DNA of 64,000 nucleotides from Phenylobacterium deserti (GCA_945883235.1 CAMCXF010000011.1:1-64000); one strand, 5' to 3'; numbered from the stretch's first letter, positions 17,904-28,341 are shown. The notes: a model not told the origin generated them from the letters alone. Program-made: numbers and translations.

Positions 17904-18907
17904 ACGCTGAAGTACGCCCGGTACCAGTCGACGAACCGGCCGACGCCGACCTCGACGGTGGTGCTGGGGACATAGTCCAGTACCGCCCGCGTGGTGTCGG
18001 TATCGGCTTCGGTCCGGGCCACGTCGCCCGGCTGCATGGGCAGCAGGTTGAGCCTGGCTTTCACGCCAAGCTTTGCTTCCAGAACTTCAATGTAGTGCAT
18101 AAGTTCGACACGCCGGCTGGCACCCAGGTTTAGCACCCGCCAGGGCGCGCCGCTGGTGGCGGGGTCAGGGTTCCTCGCATCCCAAGTGGGGTCGGCGGAT
18201 GGCGGGCGGTCGATGGCCGCCACCAGCCCGTCGACGATGTCGTCGACATAGGTGAAGTCCCGCTGCATCTTGCCTTGGCCATACACGTCGATCGGCTCAC
18301 CCTTGAGCATCGCGTCGGCAAACTTGAACAGTGCCATGTCCGGGCGACCCCAGGGGCCGTAGACCGTGAAGAACCTGAAGCCGGTGCAGGGTACGCCGAA
18401 CAGGTGGGCGTACGAGTGTGCCATGGATTCATTGGCTAACTTTGTCGCGGCGTAGAGCGTGATCGGGTGCACTGCGTGGTCGTGAACGCTGAAAGGCAGC
18501 TTGGTGTTGGCACCATAGACCGAGCTGGTCGAGGCATAGATCAGGTGCCTGGGCGCGGTGGCGCGGCAGCCTTCAAGGATGTTCAGGAAGCCAACGATAT
18601 TGGAGTCCACATAGGCCTCCGGGCACTCCAGGCTGTAGCGCACGCCGGCCTGGGCGGCGAGGTTGATCACCGCCGTAGGGCGCATCTCAGCAAACAGCGC
18701 TGCGACACTAGCGCGGTCGGCCAAGTCGATCCTGGCGTGACGGTAGCCGGCATGGCCTTCGAGTATCGCCAGGCGGGCGGCTTTCAAGGTCGGATCATAG
18801 TAGGTATTCAGGTTGTCGAGACCGACGACTGTCTCGCCGCGATCCAGAAGCCGCCGGCACAGATGAAAGCCGATGAAGCCAGCGGAACCAGTGACCAGGA
18901 TCGCCAA
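17900..18907 (-). CDS. NAD-dependent epimerase, UDP-glucuronate 4-epimerase type
   Basis: A 335-residue extended SDR enzyme that would interconvert UDP-glucuronate and UDP-galacturonate for polysaccharide synthesis. It has the NAD loop VTGSAGFIGFHLCRRLL, LDNLNTYYDPTLK, NLAAQAGVRYSLECPEAYVD, the SSVYGANTKLPF segment, the catalytic YAATK, RFFTVYGPWGRPDMA and GQGKMQRDFTYVDDIV. All are characteristic of the Cap1J/LspL-type glucuronate epimerases. Its stop overlaps the end of the neighbouring pseudogene. A GT2 gene lies upstream on the same strand, so they may form a small operon belonging with the main polysaccharide locus. Confidence 0.85.
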   Translation of the reverse strand: MAILVTGSAGFIGFHLCRRLLDRGETVVGLDNLNTYYDPTLKAARLAILEGHAGYRHARIDLADRASVAALFAEMRPTAVINLAAQAGVRYSLECPEAYVDSNIVGFLNILEGCRATAPRHLIYASTSSVYGANTKLPFSVHDHAVHPITLYAATKLANESMAHSYAHLFGVPCTGFRFFTVYGPWGRPDMALFKFADAMLKGEPIDVYGQGKMQRDFTYVDDIVDGLVAAIDRPPSADPTWDARNPDPATSGAPWRVLNLGASRRVELMHYIEVLEAKLGVKARLNLLPMQPGDVARTEADTDTTRAVLDYVPSTTVEVGVGRFVDWYRAYFSV

Positions 18908-18986
18908 AATCGTACCTCGCGAACAGATGCCGCCCTTCGGATCTTGTCGATCCCTACAGGGCCTCCGGTTGCGATGACATTAAGGG

Positions 18987-19814
18987 TTAGCGGCCACCAA
19001 CCTGGCGCAGACGCGTGGGTTGCGGCACCTCAGCGGCCTGTGTCAGCGTGAGGGCGCGCACTTGCGACAATTGCCCTGCGCGCATCTGCGAAAGCACAGG
19101 ATACAGCGCCGATAGCGAGGCAACAAGCAATCCCAAGGAGCCTTCGCGCCATCCCCCGCGCCCCAGATAGCCCTTGAGGAAGGTTCCGAAGCCATTGGCC
19201 AAGCCCTTCGCGGTGCTGGCACCACGATCTCCATCGGCGATGTCTTCAGCATGCAGGGCTGTCAGGCGGTTCAAACGCTCGACCAATCCACCCAGATCCT
19301 GGCCGAGCGTACGGCGGATGGCCCCGGTCAGTGCGCCGCCGGATTGACCAGACATCACCGCAGCGGCGTTCACACGCCGGGGAGCCCAGGCCTTAAGACC
19401 GCGCTTGTAGAGACGTGGCTCACGGCGGGCGCTCAGCGCTCCCGTCCAACCGCGGCGAACCAGAGTATCTCCAAGGTAGTTGTCGATCGGAAGCTCATAC
19501 CAGTCGCCGCCGCGGCGCATTTGCAGAACAGCGCGAACTTCCCAGGCCAAAGCTGCCTGGATAACCTCATCAGGCTCAACTTCGAGAATCCAGTCGCCGG
19601 AACAGGCGTCAACGCCCGCCATCCGGCGATGGTTTTCCAGTGGGAAGATACCGTCGATTACCAGCGCACCGTGGCGACGCGCGGTATCCTGCGAACCGTC
19701 GGTGCAGCGATCGGCCACTACAATGATTTCATCGCAGAATATCAGGCGGCGAAGGCACTCCGCCAGTTGCGCCTCCTGATTATGCACGCAAACGAGTGCC
19801 GAAAGCCTGACCAC
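18987..19814 (-). CDS. GT2-family glycosyltransferase (WaaE/KdtX-like)
   Basis: The 275-residue protein shows a GT-A fold resembling the lipopolysaccharide-core WaaE group: LSALVCVHNQEAQLAECLRR, DEIIVVADRCTDGSQDTA and GDWILEVEPDEVI. The last takes the place of the metal-binding acidic motif, with EPDE where many relatives have DAD or DADE. A later region with KRGLKAWAPRRVN and amphipathic helices is typical of the group. The GTG at 19814, preceded by a run of six G, is preferred over the ATG 25 codons upstream, whose extra residues look non-coding. Probably adds a sugar in lipopolysaccharide core or exopolysaccharide synthesis. Confidence 0.72.
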   Translation of the reverse strand: MVRLSALVCVHNQEAQLAECLRRLIFCDEIIVVADRCTDGSQDTARRHGALVIDGIFPLENHRRMAGVDACSGDWILEVEPDEVIQAALAWEVRAVLQMRRGGDWYELPIDNYLGDTLVRRGWTGALSARREPRLYKRGLKAWAPRRVNAAAVMSGQSGGALTGAIRRTLGQDLGGLVERLNRLTALHAEDIADGDRGASTAKGLANGFGTFLKGYLGRGGWREGSLGLLVASLSALYPVLSQMRAGQLSQVRALTLTQAAEVPQPTRLRQVGGR

Positions 19815-19903
19815 GATAACCCCCCGCGTTCCCGAGTCGGGACCCGTCAAGAGGTAAGACGCCGCGCGAACGCACAGCCCCCCGGCCAAGCTTCATCTTT
19901 TGT

Positions 19904-22342
19904 TTAGAAAGTTGCCGAGAGGCGGACACCGATGGTTCGCGGTCGTTGCGGCGTTACCTGGCGAACCTGACCAAAGCTGAACGGGTTGCCGTAGGCGAAC
20001 GTGTCGCCGGTATCATTCAATGGATTGTTGACGAAGGCCGTGGCCTGCCAGTTGGCTGTGCCGATCTCAGCGGATACGCGCGCGCGCAGATACCGGCCCA
20101 TTGGCGGCGACTGGTCCGCATCGAAGCTGAGCGTCGAGGATCCGACGTAACTGGCCTCGCCCAGCAACCGCAGGGTCAGGTCGCCACCAAGCGGACGCTG
20201 GTAGACCGCCAGCATGCCACCCGACACATCGGGCACGCCCGGCAGTGCGCCAGATACCTGGGCCGCAAAGTCAGCGTTGGCGTTGTCGAGCCGCGAATCC
20301 GAGATCAATCCGTTGACCTTCAGCGACAGACCGAAGGGCCAGTCATAGCTGGCTTCTGCCTCAAACCCGACGATGCGGGCATCCGCGACATTGGCGGTGT
20401 ATGCGAGGCCGGATGGTCGGTACTGATCTGTCTGGATACGCGGCCAGTCGTCATAATACGCGGCCGCACGCAAATTCAGCCGATTGTCCAAGCGGCGGAT
20501 TTTGGCCCCGACTTCATAGTTGCGCAGCCGATCCGGAGCATAGGTGGTGCGACTGGGGCGAATGGCGAAAAAACCACCGGTATTGTAGCCGCCGGGTCGG
20601 TAGCCCTCGCTGACCAGCGCGTAGATGAGGTCTCCGGTCGCGAATTCCTTCTGAAGTGAGATTTTCGGCGAGAGGCCCTGATAGGTCCGGGCACTGTCGA
20701 AGAACCGCGGGCCATAAGGTTCGATGACATCCAGATCGGCGGTGGTGTGCACGCGACTCTCAAACAAGCGCCCCCCGAACGTGAAGCTCCAGCCTTGCGA
20801 GAACGCATAGGTACCTTCGCCGTAGATGGCATACTCAAGCCTGCGGTCCTTGCGGTTCTCGGTGTAGGCGGTGGTCACCAAGCGACCGGCGGCGAGGATG
20901 CCAAGTGACGAAGGCGTGCGCTCGATCGTGCGAGCAGCATAGACGCCGACCAGCCAATCCAGTGATCCAGCCCCAGACGAGCGCAGGACGAGATCCTGAA
21001 CAAACATGTCGGCATTTGCGGCCTCGAAATAGGCGCCGACGTCACCGCTACGGACGGAAAAATTGCCCGCGAGGGTCGCCGACGCATCGTACTGGCTCGA
21101 GAATACGTGGTGCACATAGCTGACCGACGAGGTGATTGTGCCCCAGTTGAGGTCACCGTGAACTGTCGCGCCAGCGTAGGTGAAATCGTTATTGTGGGCC
21201 TCCCGTACGCTGTTGGTTCTGACGGTGGGTGTGGAACTGGGTGGAGGCCGCAAATCCGTGCTCAATGTCGTCGTCACATACTGCGTGTCATTGGAGTGGA
21301 GGTTTTGCGTCGCCGCCGCAATGTCCAGATCCCAGGCGTCCGAGATCTGCGCGCGTACCGCGATACGCCCACCGTTACGACGAGTTCGGTCAACGTTCGC
21401 TATGCGCAGGTTCAGATTGTCCAGATAGCCGCCCTGAACGTCGCCATACGCGACAAGACGTGCGGCTATGCGATCCTTGACGATCGGAAGGCTGAGGAAA
21501 CCGTCGACGTCGTAGCTCTGGTCGCCGCCCCTGGTCGTAGACAGATAGCCGGTGACGCCACCCGCCACGCGCTGCAGATCCGGCTTTCGGGTGACGATGC
21601 GATAAACGCCAGCCAAGGCCCCGGACCCGTAGAGTGCGCCTTGTGGGCCGCGTACGATCTCTATTCGCTCTATATCGACCAGTCTGAGGTCGGGGTCCGG
21701 TGCATTGTAGTTGATCGGTGCCTCGTCGAGATAGGTACCGACTGTGGACCGTGTTCGGCCGGTGAACGCGCCGTCGGATAGTCCTCGGATCAGGAGTTTG
21801 TCGCGTCCCGGACCCAGGTTCGTGGTCAGCACACCGGCCAACTGGCCGACCGTTCTGCCGATATCGACGGTTCCTGTCGCCGCGATCTGTTGCCCCGAAA
21901 TGGCGCTTACGCCGGCCGGCAGCCGATCCATGGCGACGGGGCGTTTCGTCGCCGTGACGACGATCTCGGCGACGAGGGCCGGTGGGCGAGGGGGCGGCGC
22001 CGGGGTCGGGGGCGGCTGCAGAGGTGGTTCTCCCGTAATGCGAACGGTTTGTGGGTCGACGATTCGGTAACGACAGGGCGCGCCGCTCAGAAGCCGCGCC
22101 AGCGCCTCATCTAGTGTGAAGCGGCCTGAAAGGGACGTACGCCCGCCTGAGCCGCAGTTTGAGGTTCCCAGCACCGAAATGTTGGTTTGAAGGCCAAGGT
22201 CAATCAGAGCATCGGCGTAGGAACGCGCCGGGATCGCGACCCTCAGGCGTGCTTCAGCAGAGTCAGCACGCCCCGCCAGACAAGCGAGGGCGACGCCGCC
22301 CAACACAGATCGCAGAGGCAGGCTCCGCCCGACTATGGCCAA
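19904..22342 (-). CDS. TonB-dependent receptor with STN signalling domain
   Basis: An 812-residue FecA-type receptor that both imports a ligand and signals its presence. The signal peptide (about 1-29) is followed by an STN domain (VAIPARSYADALIDLGLQTN, GRFTLDEALARLLSGAPCRY), a proline-rich linker, a TonB box (EIVVTATKR), the plug (LLIRGLSDGAFTGRTRSTVG, RIEIVRGPQGALYGSGALAG) and a barrel ending in GVRLSATF. The TTG start lies nine bases after the fecR stop and has GAGGAC before it. The operon order sigma factor, FecR, receptor is the classical cell-surface signalling arrangement; the ligand, perhaps a siderophore or haem, cannot be read. Confidence 0.88.
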   Translation of the reverse strand: MAIVGRSLPLRSVLGGVALACLAGRADSAEARLRVAIPARSYADALIDLGLQTNISVLGTSNCGSGGRTSLSGRFTLDEALARLLSGAPCRYRIVDPQTVRITGEPPLQPPPTPAPPPRPPALVAEIVVTATKRPVAMDRLPAGVSAISGQQIAATGTVDIGRTVGQLAGVLTTNLGPGRDKLLIRGLSDGAFTGRTRSTVGTYLDEAPINYNAPDPDLRLVDIERIEIVRGPQGALYGSGALAGVYRIVTRKPDLQRVAGGVTGYLSTTRGGDQSYDVDGFLSLPIVKDRIAARLVAYGDVQGGYLDNLNLRIANVDRTRRNGGRIAVRAQISDAWDLDIAAATQNLHSNDTQYVTTTLSTDLRPPPSSTPTVRTNSVREAHNNDFTYAGATVHGDLNWGTITSSVSYVHHVFSSQYDASATLAGNFSVRSGDVGAYFEAANADMFVQDLVLRSSGAGSLDWLVGVYAARTIERTPSSLGILAAGRLVTTAYTENRKDRRLEYAIYGEGTYAFSQGWSFTFGGRLFESRVHTTADLDVIEPYGPRFFDSARTYQGLSPKISLQKEFATGDLIYALVSEGYRPGGYNTGGFFAIRPSRTTYAPDRLRNYEVGAKIRRLDNRLNLRAAAYYDDWPRIQTDQYRPSGLAYTANVADARIVGFEAEASYDWPFGLSLKVNGLISDSRLDNANADFAAQVSGALPGVPDVSGGMLAVYQRPLGGDLTLRLLGEASYVGSSTLSFDADQSPPMGRYLRARVSAEIGTANWQATAFVNNPLNDTGDTFAYGNPFSFGQVRQVTPQRPRTIGVRLSATF

Positions 22343-22351
22343 TCGTCCTCA

Positions 22352-23344
22352 TCAGCGGTCCGACGCACTATCGCGCTGCAGGACCAATCCTGCGTCGGAA
22401 CGTACCGCTCTTATGGGAACCAGCAAAGCCAGGCGACGGATTACAGCATCCTGATTGTCCAGGATCAAAACGCCCGAGACCGGCGTAGCCGCCAAAGTCG
22501 GGTCATCAATGCGAATGGACGTGGCCCACTGCTGGTTGAGGTCGGCGACCACGTCCGCCAGGGATTGCTCGCGATAGACCAGTCGCCCGGTGCGCCATGC
22601 CAGCACTTCAGCCGGCTCTGCCGCAATCACGCGGGCCTGCGAGGCACCTTCAGTATGGTCCAGTCGTTGGCCGGGGCGAAGCCTGAACGCCTCGCCGATG
22701 CCGCCATCTTGCGGCCTCACCTCAACAGCGCCGCGCGCCACCGTGACCGAGAGTTTCCCGTCGCGCCGACGCACATCAAACTGGGTTCCGACAACGCGCA
22801 CCACCCGGTCGCCCACCGCAACCGTGAACGGCCGATCAGAATCGTGCGCCACATCAAAAACCGCCTGGCCTTCATCGAGGTTCAGAGACCGCACATTTCG
22901 GGCCAGGGTCACCGTCAGACGCGTGCCGGCGTTCAGATCGACCCGGGAGCCGTCGGCAAGTATGAACGAGCGCTTTTCGCCCTTGGCCGTCACATAGGTG
23001 GTGGTGATTGGTGTCGAGAATATCTGCGGTGCGACGGCGATGGCCACTATGGCAGCGGCAGCGATTCCAGCCCCGCCGACGAAATACCTACGGTCCATAG
23101 CTGGCCGGATGACCCTGCGTTGACGTTGCGAAACGCCCGCCGCTACCTGTTCGGCGTTCGCGGCAAAAGTCTGGGAGATCGATAGAGCAGCATCGAACGC
23201 GGCGACATTGTCTGGCGTGGCGGAAAGCCAAGCGTCAAATGTCGTCGCCTCGGCGTCGCCAAGACTGCCGGATTCAAGCCGGACGATCCATTCGGCAGCG
23301 CGTTCGCTCCGCATGTCGTCTTTGTTTCGCCAGACGCTGATCAT
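22352..23344 (-). CDS. FecR-family anti-sigma/signal-transfer protein
   Basis: The 330-residue inner-membrane protein passes the signal from the receptor STN domain to the ECF sigma factor. The cytoplasmic N-terminal part has the FecR start (AAEWIVRLESG, FDAWLSATPDNVAAFDAA). One membrane span (GGAGIAAAAIVAIAVAP, about 90-107) follows, then the periplasmic FecR domain (TAKGEKRSFILADGSRVDLN, VGTQFDVRRRDGKLSVTVA, GEAFRLRPGQRL) and a C-terminal STN-like tail (LADVVADLNQQW). The ATG at 23344 is preferred over TTG one codon earlier. It lies between the sigma gene and the receptor gene. Confidence 0.88.
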   Translation of the reverse strand: MISVWRNKDDMRSERAAEWIVRLESGSLGDAEATTFDAWLSATPDNVAAFDAALSISQTFAANAEQVAAGVSQRQRRVIRPAMDRRYFVGGAGIAAAAIVAIAVAPQIFSTPITTTYVTAKGEKRSFILADGSRVDLNAGTRLTVTLARNVRSLNLDEGQAVFDVAHDSDRPFTVAVGDRVVRVVGTQFDVRRRDGKLSVTVARGAVEVRPQDGGIGEAFRLRPGQRLDHTEGASQARVIAAEPAEVLAWRTGRLVYREQSLADVVADLNQQWATSIRIDDPTLAATPVSGVLILDNQDAVIRRLALLVPIRAVRSDAGLVLQRDSASDR

Positions 23345-23444
23345 CAATCCATCCCAAGCTGCCGCGTACGACTGCCCGTTGATGACTTAGACGCCGCCGA
23401 ATGGCTCTGCCCCCATGTCAATGTGAACAATACTGGGTAGATCA

Positions 23445-23993
23445 TTAACCCAGCCGTAGAGTTAGCGATTTGAGCGCCGCCGAAATGTGCTTCTCCACGG
23501 ACTTTACCGATAGACCCATCACACGTGCTGTTTCTGCGTGGCTGCGGCCTTCCAACTTGTGCAGACGGAAGGCGCGCTGCATCTGCGGCGGCAGTTCGGC
23601 GACTGCGTCGACCAGTTGACGCAGCCGTTGCCTCGAGGCCGCGGCATCGTCCGCGGCAGGTTCGATGGCGATGTCCACGCCGCCAACGGATACGTGGGAG
23701 AGCCGCCGCCAAGCTGCATCCCTCGCCACGGTGCGGGCATCGCCCCGAGCATGATCCAGCATGACGTTGGTGGCGACGCGATAGATCAAGGCTACGGGGT
23801 TTTCGACCGTGATCGCTGACAGATCCCGGCTTGCCAGCTTGATGTAGAGCTCCTGGGCCAAGTCTTCGCCGCGGCTGACAGACCCCGTTCGTGCCGCAAA
23901 GAACCGGACCAGATTGGCCCGGCGCTCGAGATAAATCTCGAGTAGTGGATCGGTCGGCATGGTGACGGGGCTGTGGCCGGCGACGATGCTCAT
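23445..23993 (-). CDS. ECF RNA polymerase sigma factor, FecI type
   Basis: A 182-residue sigma-70 factor with region 2 (RANLVRFFAARTGSVSRGEDLAQELYIKL, ENPVALIYRVATNVMLDHAR) and region 4 (AVAELPPQMQRAFRLHKLEG, SHAETARVMGLSVKSVEKHI). It would transcribe the receptor operon when released by FecR. A longer ORF would add about 70 unlikely residues. The ATG at 23993 has GAAGGG about 9 bases upstream, while the internal Met 11 codons later has none. Confidence 0.88.
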   Translation of the reverse strand: MSIVAGHSPVTMPTDPLLEIYLERRANLVRFFAARTGSVSRGEDLAQELYIKLASRDLSAITVENPVALIYRVATNVMLDHARGDARTVARDAAWRRLSHVSVGGVDIAIEPAADDAAASRQRLRQLVDAVAELPPQMQRAFRLHKLEGRSHAETARVMGLSVKSVEKHISAALKSLTLRLG

Positions 23994-24420
23994 GCCCACA
24001 ACCCTTCGCGCCCTGGCTGGGCGGCGGTATCCCCGGTCCGGTGAGGTTGAAAATGTATCATGGCGGCTTGAAGGATAACGATCAGCCAACACATGCCTCA
24101 TTCTGCACTCCAGGCCAACGTTGTGGTCGGAGGAATGGCTGGGTTGCAGCGCCAAACGACGGTCGTTGTCGATGATTTGGGCGTTGAGACCTCCGCATCC
24201 CACTGACGGCCCTCTGATTCGTGCGAGTGGTCGGCAAACGCGTCCGCGAATCGATCAACCTCTTGCCCAGTGCAGCTATTTCCACAGGCTATCCGTAAGT
24301 TGACGAGGCTGAGGGGCCTTCCCTCTGGCCCGGCGTATGCAGACGCACTATGAAATCGCTACGGTGAGAGCATGCAGGGGTGGCCCCTGTGCCGGTTTGG
24401 GACCCAAGGAGTAGCCGTCT
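23994..24420. promoter_or_regulatory. Divergent intergenic region upstream of pckG and the sigma factor
   Basis: About 430 bases without a convincing gene. It must carry promoters for both flanking genes. A good ribosome site (AAGGAG) precedes pckG; a small GC hairpin (GGGGCC...GGCCC) lies near 24313-24333. No known riboswitch seen. Confidence 0.4.
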
Positions 24421-26274
24421 ATGAGCCAGAAGACCGTGACGGGACTTGAGCCTGCCCCGACAAAGCATGTCGGACTGATCAAGTGGGTTGGGGAGATTGC
24501 CGCCTTGACCCAGCCTGACCGGGTGGTCTGGTGCGATGGCTCAGAAGCTGAATGGACCCGTCTGACTGCCGAGCTTGTAGCGGCAGGGACGCTGCTGCAG
24601 CTCAATCCCGACAAGCGTCCCAATTCCTTCTACGCCCGGTCCGATCCACGAGATGTGGCCCGCGTCGAGAGTCGGACATTCATCTGCTCGGAAAAATTCG
24701 AGGACGCTGGTCCGACCAACAACTGGCTCGACCCCAACGAGATGCGCTCGGACCTGACGGATCTGTTCCGGGGTGTGATGCGCGGACGTACGATGTACGT
24801 CGTGCCGTTCTGCATGGGCCCGCTGGGTTCAAAGATCAGCCAGATTGGCGTCGAAATCACCGATAGTGCCTATGTCGCGGTGTCCATGCGCATCATGACC
24901 CGCATGGGCAAGGGGGCGTTGAAGGCCTTGGGGTCAGAAGGGTTTTTCGTCCCGGCTGTGCACACAGTCGGCATGCCGCTGGTCGATGGCGTCAAGGACG
25001 TCGCCTGGCCCTGCAACGAGATAAAGTACATCGTCCACTTCCCGGAAAGCCGGGAAATCTGGTCATATGGCTCGGGCTACGGCGGCAATGCCTTGCTCGG
25101 CAAGAAGTGCTTTGCGCTGCGGATCGCCTCGGTGATGGCTCGCGATGAAGGCTGGTTCGCAGAACACATGCTGATCCTGAAGCTGACGTCGCCGCAGGGT
25201 GACGCCAAGTTCATCGCGGCCGCCTTCCCCAGCGCCTGCGGCAAGACCAACATGGCCATGCTGCAACCCACGCTGAAAGGCTGGAAAGCCGAGACCATCG
25301 GCGACGACATCGCCTGGATGCGATTTGGCGATGACGGTCGGCTCTATGCGATCAATCCGGAAGCAGGATTCTTCGGCGTCGCTCCTGGCACCGGGATCGA
25401 GACCAACAAGAACGCCATCGACGCGCTTTGGGGCAATTCGATCTTCACCAACGTGGCGTTGACCGACGACGGCGACGTCTGGTGGGAAGGCCTGACGCCG
25501 CAAGCCCCGGCCCAGCTGACCGATTGGCAAGGGCGCGACTGGACGCCGGAGAGCGCGACGCCTGCTGCCCACCCCAACGCTCGCTTCACCGTGCCTGCAT
25601 CACAGACCCCCGTCATCGCTGCTGAATGGGAAGACCCCGCCGGCGTGCCGATTTCGGCCATTCTGTTCGGTGGTCGTCGCACAACGGCGGTGCCGCTGGT
25701 AACCGAGGCGCTTGACTGGCAGCACGGCGTCTTCATGGCATCGAACGTTGCCTCTGAAGGTACGGCTGCGGCCGAGGGCAAGATCGGTGAGTTGCGTCGC
25801 GACCCTTTCGCGATGTTGCCGTTCTGTGGCTACAATATGGGCGACTATTTCGGTCATTGGCTGAAGATGGGCGCAACGCACGACTCGGCGAAACTACCCC
25901 GTATCTTCTTCGTGAACTGGTTCCGGAAGGACGAGCGCGGCAAGTTTGTCTGGCCGGGCTATGGCGAGAACAGCCGCGTGCTCAAGTGGATTTTCGAACG
26001 TCTGGACGGCAAGGCGGACGCTGTGGACACGCCGATCGGGCGTCTTCCGACCCGGGCCAGCCTGGATACATCGGGACTGCTTCTAACCGACGCCCAGCTC
26101 GATCTGCTGCTGACCGTTGATCCAGCCATATGGGTCCAGGAAGCCTCGCTGATCCCGGAGTTCTACGAGAAGTTCGGCGTCAACACGCCCAAGGCGCTCT
26201 GGGCAGAGTATGAGGCTTTGGTGGCGAGATTGCAGGACGCGAATAGCCAGGAGCGGGTGGCAGCGGCCGAATAG
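24421..26274 (+). CDS. pckG: Phosphoenolpyruvate carboxykinase (GTP)
   Basis: Converts oxaloacetate and GTP to phosphoenolpyruvate, CO2 and GDP, the first committed step of gluconeogenesis in the cytosol. The 617-residue length and motifs are those of the GTP family: [20 protein letters not shown] near the N-terminus, [20 protein letters not shown], the signature [15 protein letters not shown] containing the reactive cysteine and P-loop (about 266-280), [23 protein letters not shown], and [12 protein letters not shown]. Start supported by AAGGAG nine bases upstream. Caulobacterales commonly use this GTP form. Confidence 0.95.
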   Translation: MSQKTVTGLEPAPTKHVGLIKWVGEIAALTQPDRVVWCDGSEAEWTRLTAELVAAGTLLQLNPDKRPNSFYARSDPRDVARVESRTFICSEKFEDAGPTNNWLDPNEMRSDLTDLFRGVMRGRTMYVVPFCMGPLGSKISQIGVEITDSAYVAVSMRIMTRMGKGALKALGSEGFFVPAVHTVGMPLVDGVKDVAWPCNEIKYIVHFPESREIWSYGSGYGGNALLGKKCFALRIASVMARDEGWFAEHMLILKLTSPQGDAKFIAAAFPSACGKTNMAMLQPTLKGWKAETIGDDIAWMRFGDDGRLYAINPEAGFFGVAPGTGIETNKNAIDALWGNSIFTNVALTDDGDVWWEGLTPQAPAQLTDWQGRDWTPESATPAAHPNARFTVPASQTPVIAAEWEDPAGVPISAILFGGRRTTAVPLVTEALDWQHGVFMASNVASEGTAAAEGKIGELRRDPFAMLPFCGYNMGDYFGHWLKMGATHDSAKLPRIFFVNWFRKDERGKFVWPGYGENSRVLKWIFERLDGKADAVDTPIGRLPTRASLDTSGLLLTDAQLDLLLTVDPAIWVQEASLIPEFYEKFGVNTPKALWAEYEALVARLQDANSQERVAAAE

Positions 26275-26280
26275 GTTGGC

Positions 26281-28209
26281 TCAGCCGCTGGTGACAACTC
26301 GAAGCGTGGGCGTCGACCCCGGCTTTTCGCCGCGGACCTGACCGACCAAGTCGAATAGCGCCCGGCGGACCTCGTCGTCGCTGCCCGTCTCGACGACGGC
26401 GGCCAAGTCTTGCAAATGGTCTGTAGTGACCCGAAGCGCCGAGCTGGAGACCACCTCCATCACCTTGGGTGCGCAGGGCAGGGCGCGTTCGGTTTCATCC
26501 AGCAGCGCCTCGGTGAGTTTCTCGCCGGGACGCAGCCCTGTAATTTCGACATCGATGTTCTTGCGGCCGGAGAGGGCAATCATCTGTTGCGCCAGGTCCA
26601 TGATGCTGACGGGCTCCCCCATCTCAAGCAGGAACAGTCGCGAATCGCGTCGCTCGTCCAGATGACAGGTGGCTGTGGCATGCAGCACCAGTTGGGCCGC
26701 CTCCGGGATGGTCATAAAGAACCGGGTCATGTCGGGGTGGGTAACGGTGACCGGCCCCCCGCGCTCGATCTGGGACTTGAAGATCGGAACGACGGACCCT
26801 GATGACCCCAGCACATTCCCAAACCGCACAGCGGAGAAGCGGGCACCGTCGCCGGTGGTCTGCTGTGCCTGGATCACCGCTTCAGCAAGGCGTTTGGTAG
26901 CGCCCATGACGTTGGTGGGGTCCACGGCTTTGTCGGTTGAGATCAGCACCATCTGGCCGGCGTCGCAGGCGCGCGAAGCCTCGGCGACGTTCCAGGTACC
27001 AATGACGTTGGTGAGTATGCCCTCCGTCGGATGCCGCTCGACCATCGAGACGTGTTTCAGGGCGGCGGCATGGAAGACCAGGTCCGGCCTTTCGCGCGCG
27101 AAAACCGCCTGTGTACGAACCGCTGAACGGACGTCGCAAAGCACCGCCTTGATGGCAATGTTCGGAAAGGTCTCGCGCATTTCGCGTTCAATCTCGAACA
27201 GCGCGGTCTCGGAAAAATCGAGCAGTATCAACCGTGCGCAGTTGAAGTTCGCGACCTGGCGACAGAGTTCGGCACCGATCGATCCACCCGCACCAGTGAT
27301 AAGCACGCGACGTCCCTGGATCAGGCCGCCGACGGCGCGTCGGTCAAGCTCGATGGGTTCGCGTGCCAGGAGCTCCTCGATATTGATATCACGCATAGGC
27401 AGCAGCGTGACGCCGTCGTGCTGGGACAACTCAACGATCGAGGGCAAGCGAAGCAGACGGATGCCGTCGTTCTTCATCCGGCCCAGCAATTCGGCGGTGA
27501 GGCCCTTGAGCTTGCCGGGTTCCTCAAGGAACAGGACGGCGCGCGGATAGCGGTTCCAGCGACGCAGATCGACCAGCGCCTCGTCCAGCCGGTCAATGGC
27601 GTCGAGGATGCAGACGCCGCGGACCTGCTGGCCCACGTCACGACGTTCCGTGCCGATGATGCCTACGGGAGTGTAGGTGTGGTCGTTGCTGCGGGCAACG
27701 CCGCGCAGATAGGCGTCCGCCAGGGACGATGGACCGATCAGCAGAAGGGAAGATGATTGGGAAACCCGGTCCGCCATCGACTGGAGTGGAGAGAAGCTTT
27801 CCAGCGCGTGTTCGTGCAGAGCGCGACGTGCGATCCGGACCCCCATGCAGATCGCCATCTGGAATAGCGGTGCCATGACCAGGGTCGAGCGCGGCAGACC
27901 CTCTGCTCTGTCCAACACGAAGACGGCCAGCAGAAACACGCCGACGGTCAACAGCGCGCAGCGGGCGAGTACCAGGGCGTCGGGGATCGACACGTAGCGC
28001 CAGGGCGAGAGCTCACGGCGGAAGAGCAGGCTGAATGCGCCGGCGATCGCGGCGTAAACGGCACAGAGCTGAAAGAACGACAGGGCTCCGGCCTGACCGA
28101 AGCCCAGTTCGGGCTGGATGGGAGCGACGAAGAACGCCAGCGCAAAGGCTATGGCTGCCAGGAGCGTGTCCAACACGACGGTCTGGGCTCGGGCGGCCAA
28201 CCGCTCCAT
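26281..28209 (-). CDS. CapD/FlaA1-type nucleoside-diphosphate sugar 4,6-dehydratase, membrane bound
   Basis: A 642-residue polysaccharide biosynthesis protein. Four N-terminal membrane helices (about 10-130) are followed by a nucleotide-binding domain (LLIGPSSLADAYLRG). The catalytic SDR domain has VLITGAGGSIGAELCRQVA, VLCDVRS, VFHAAALKHVSMVERHPTEG, STDKAVDPTNVMGATKR and the conserved RFGNVLGSSGSVVPIF. As in WbpM-type enzymes the usual catalytic tyrosine is Met (MGATK). It makes a 4-keto-6-deoxy UDP-HexNAc for capsule or O-antigen. The ATG at 28209 with GGAG nine bases upstream replaces a longer reading with 48 odd residues. Its stop lies six bases from that of convergent pckG. Confidence 0.88.
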   Translation of the reverse strand: MERLAARAQTVVLDTLLAAIAFALAFFVAPIQPELGFGQAGALSFFQLCAVYAAIAGAFSLLFRRELSPWRYVSIPDALVLARCALLTVGVFLLAVFVLDRAEGLPRSTLVMAPLFQMAICMGVRIARRALHEHALESFSPLQSMADRVSQSSSLLLIGPSSLADAYLRGVARSNDHTYTPVGIIGTERRDVGQQVRGVCILDAIDRLDEALVDLRRWNRYPRAVLFLEEPGKLKGLTAELLGRMKNDGIRLLRLPSIVELSQHDGVTLLPMRDINIEELLAREPIELDRRAVGGLIQGRRVLITGAGGSIGAELCRQVANFNCARLILLDFSETALFEIEREMRETFPNIAIKAVLCDVRSAVRTQAVFARERPDLVFHAAALKHVSMVERHPTEGILTNVIGTWNVAEASRACDAGQMVLISTDKAVDPTNVMGATKRLAEAVIQAQQTTGDGARFSAVRFGNVLGSSGSVVPIFKSQIERGGPVTVTHPDMTRFFMTIPEAAQLVLHATATCHLDERRDSRLFLLEMGEPVSIMDLAQQMIALSGRKNIDVEITGLRPGEKLTEALLDETERALPCAPKVMEVVSSSALRVTTDHLQDLAAVVETGSDDEVRRALFDLVGQVRGEKPGSTPTLRVVTSG

Positions 28210-28341
28210 TCGCCGAACTCCGCTCAACTTCCGATTCCCGACCATAGTGGCCGGCGCGCTGACGACCAGCAAAACTTGGTTAATCGCGACTGACGACGCC
28301 TGGCAATATTTTCGCGACGGACGATCCGGCGAAAAACAGAA

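Noticed and set aside
22187..23185. 332-codon rightward frame over fecR
   Set aside because: Antisense to a recognised FecR protein and without a ribosome site.
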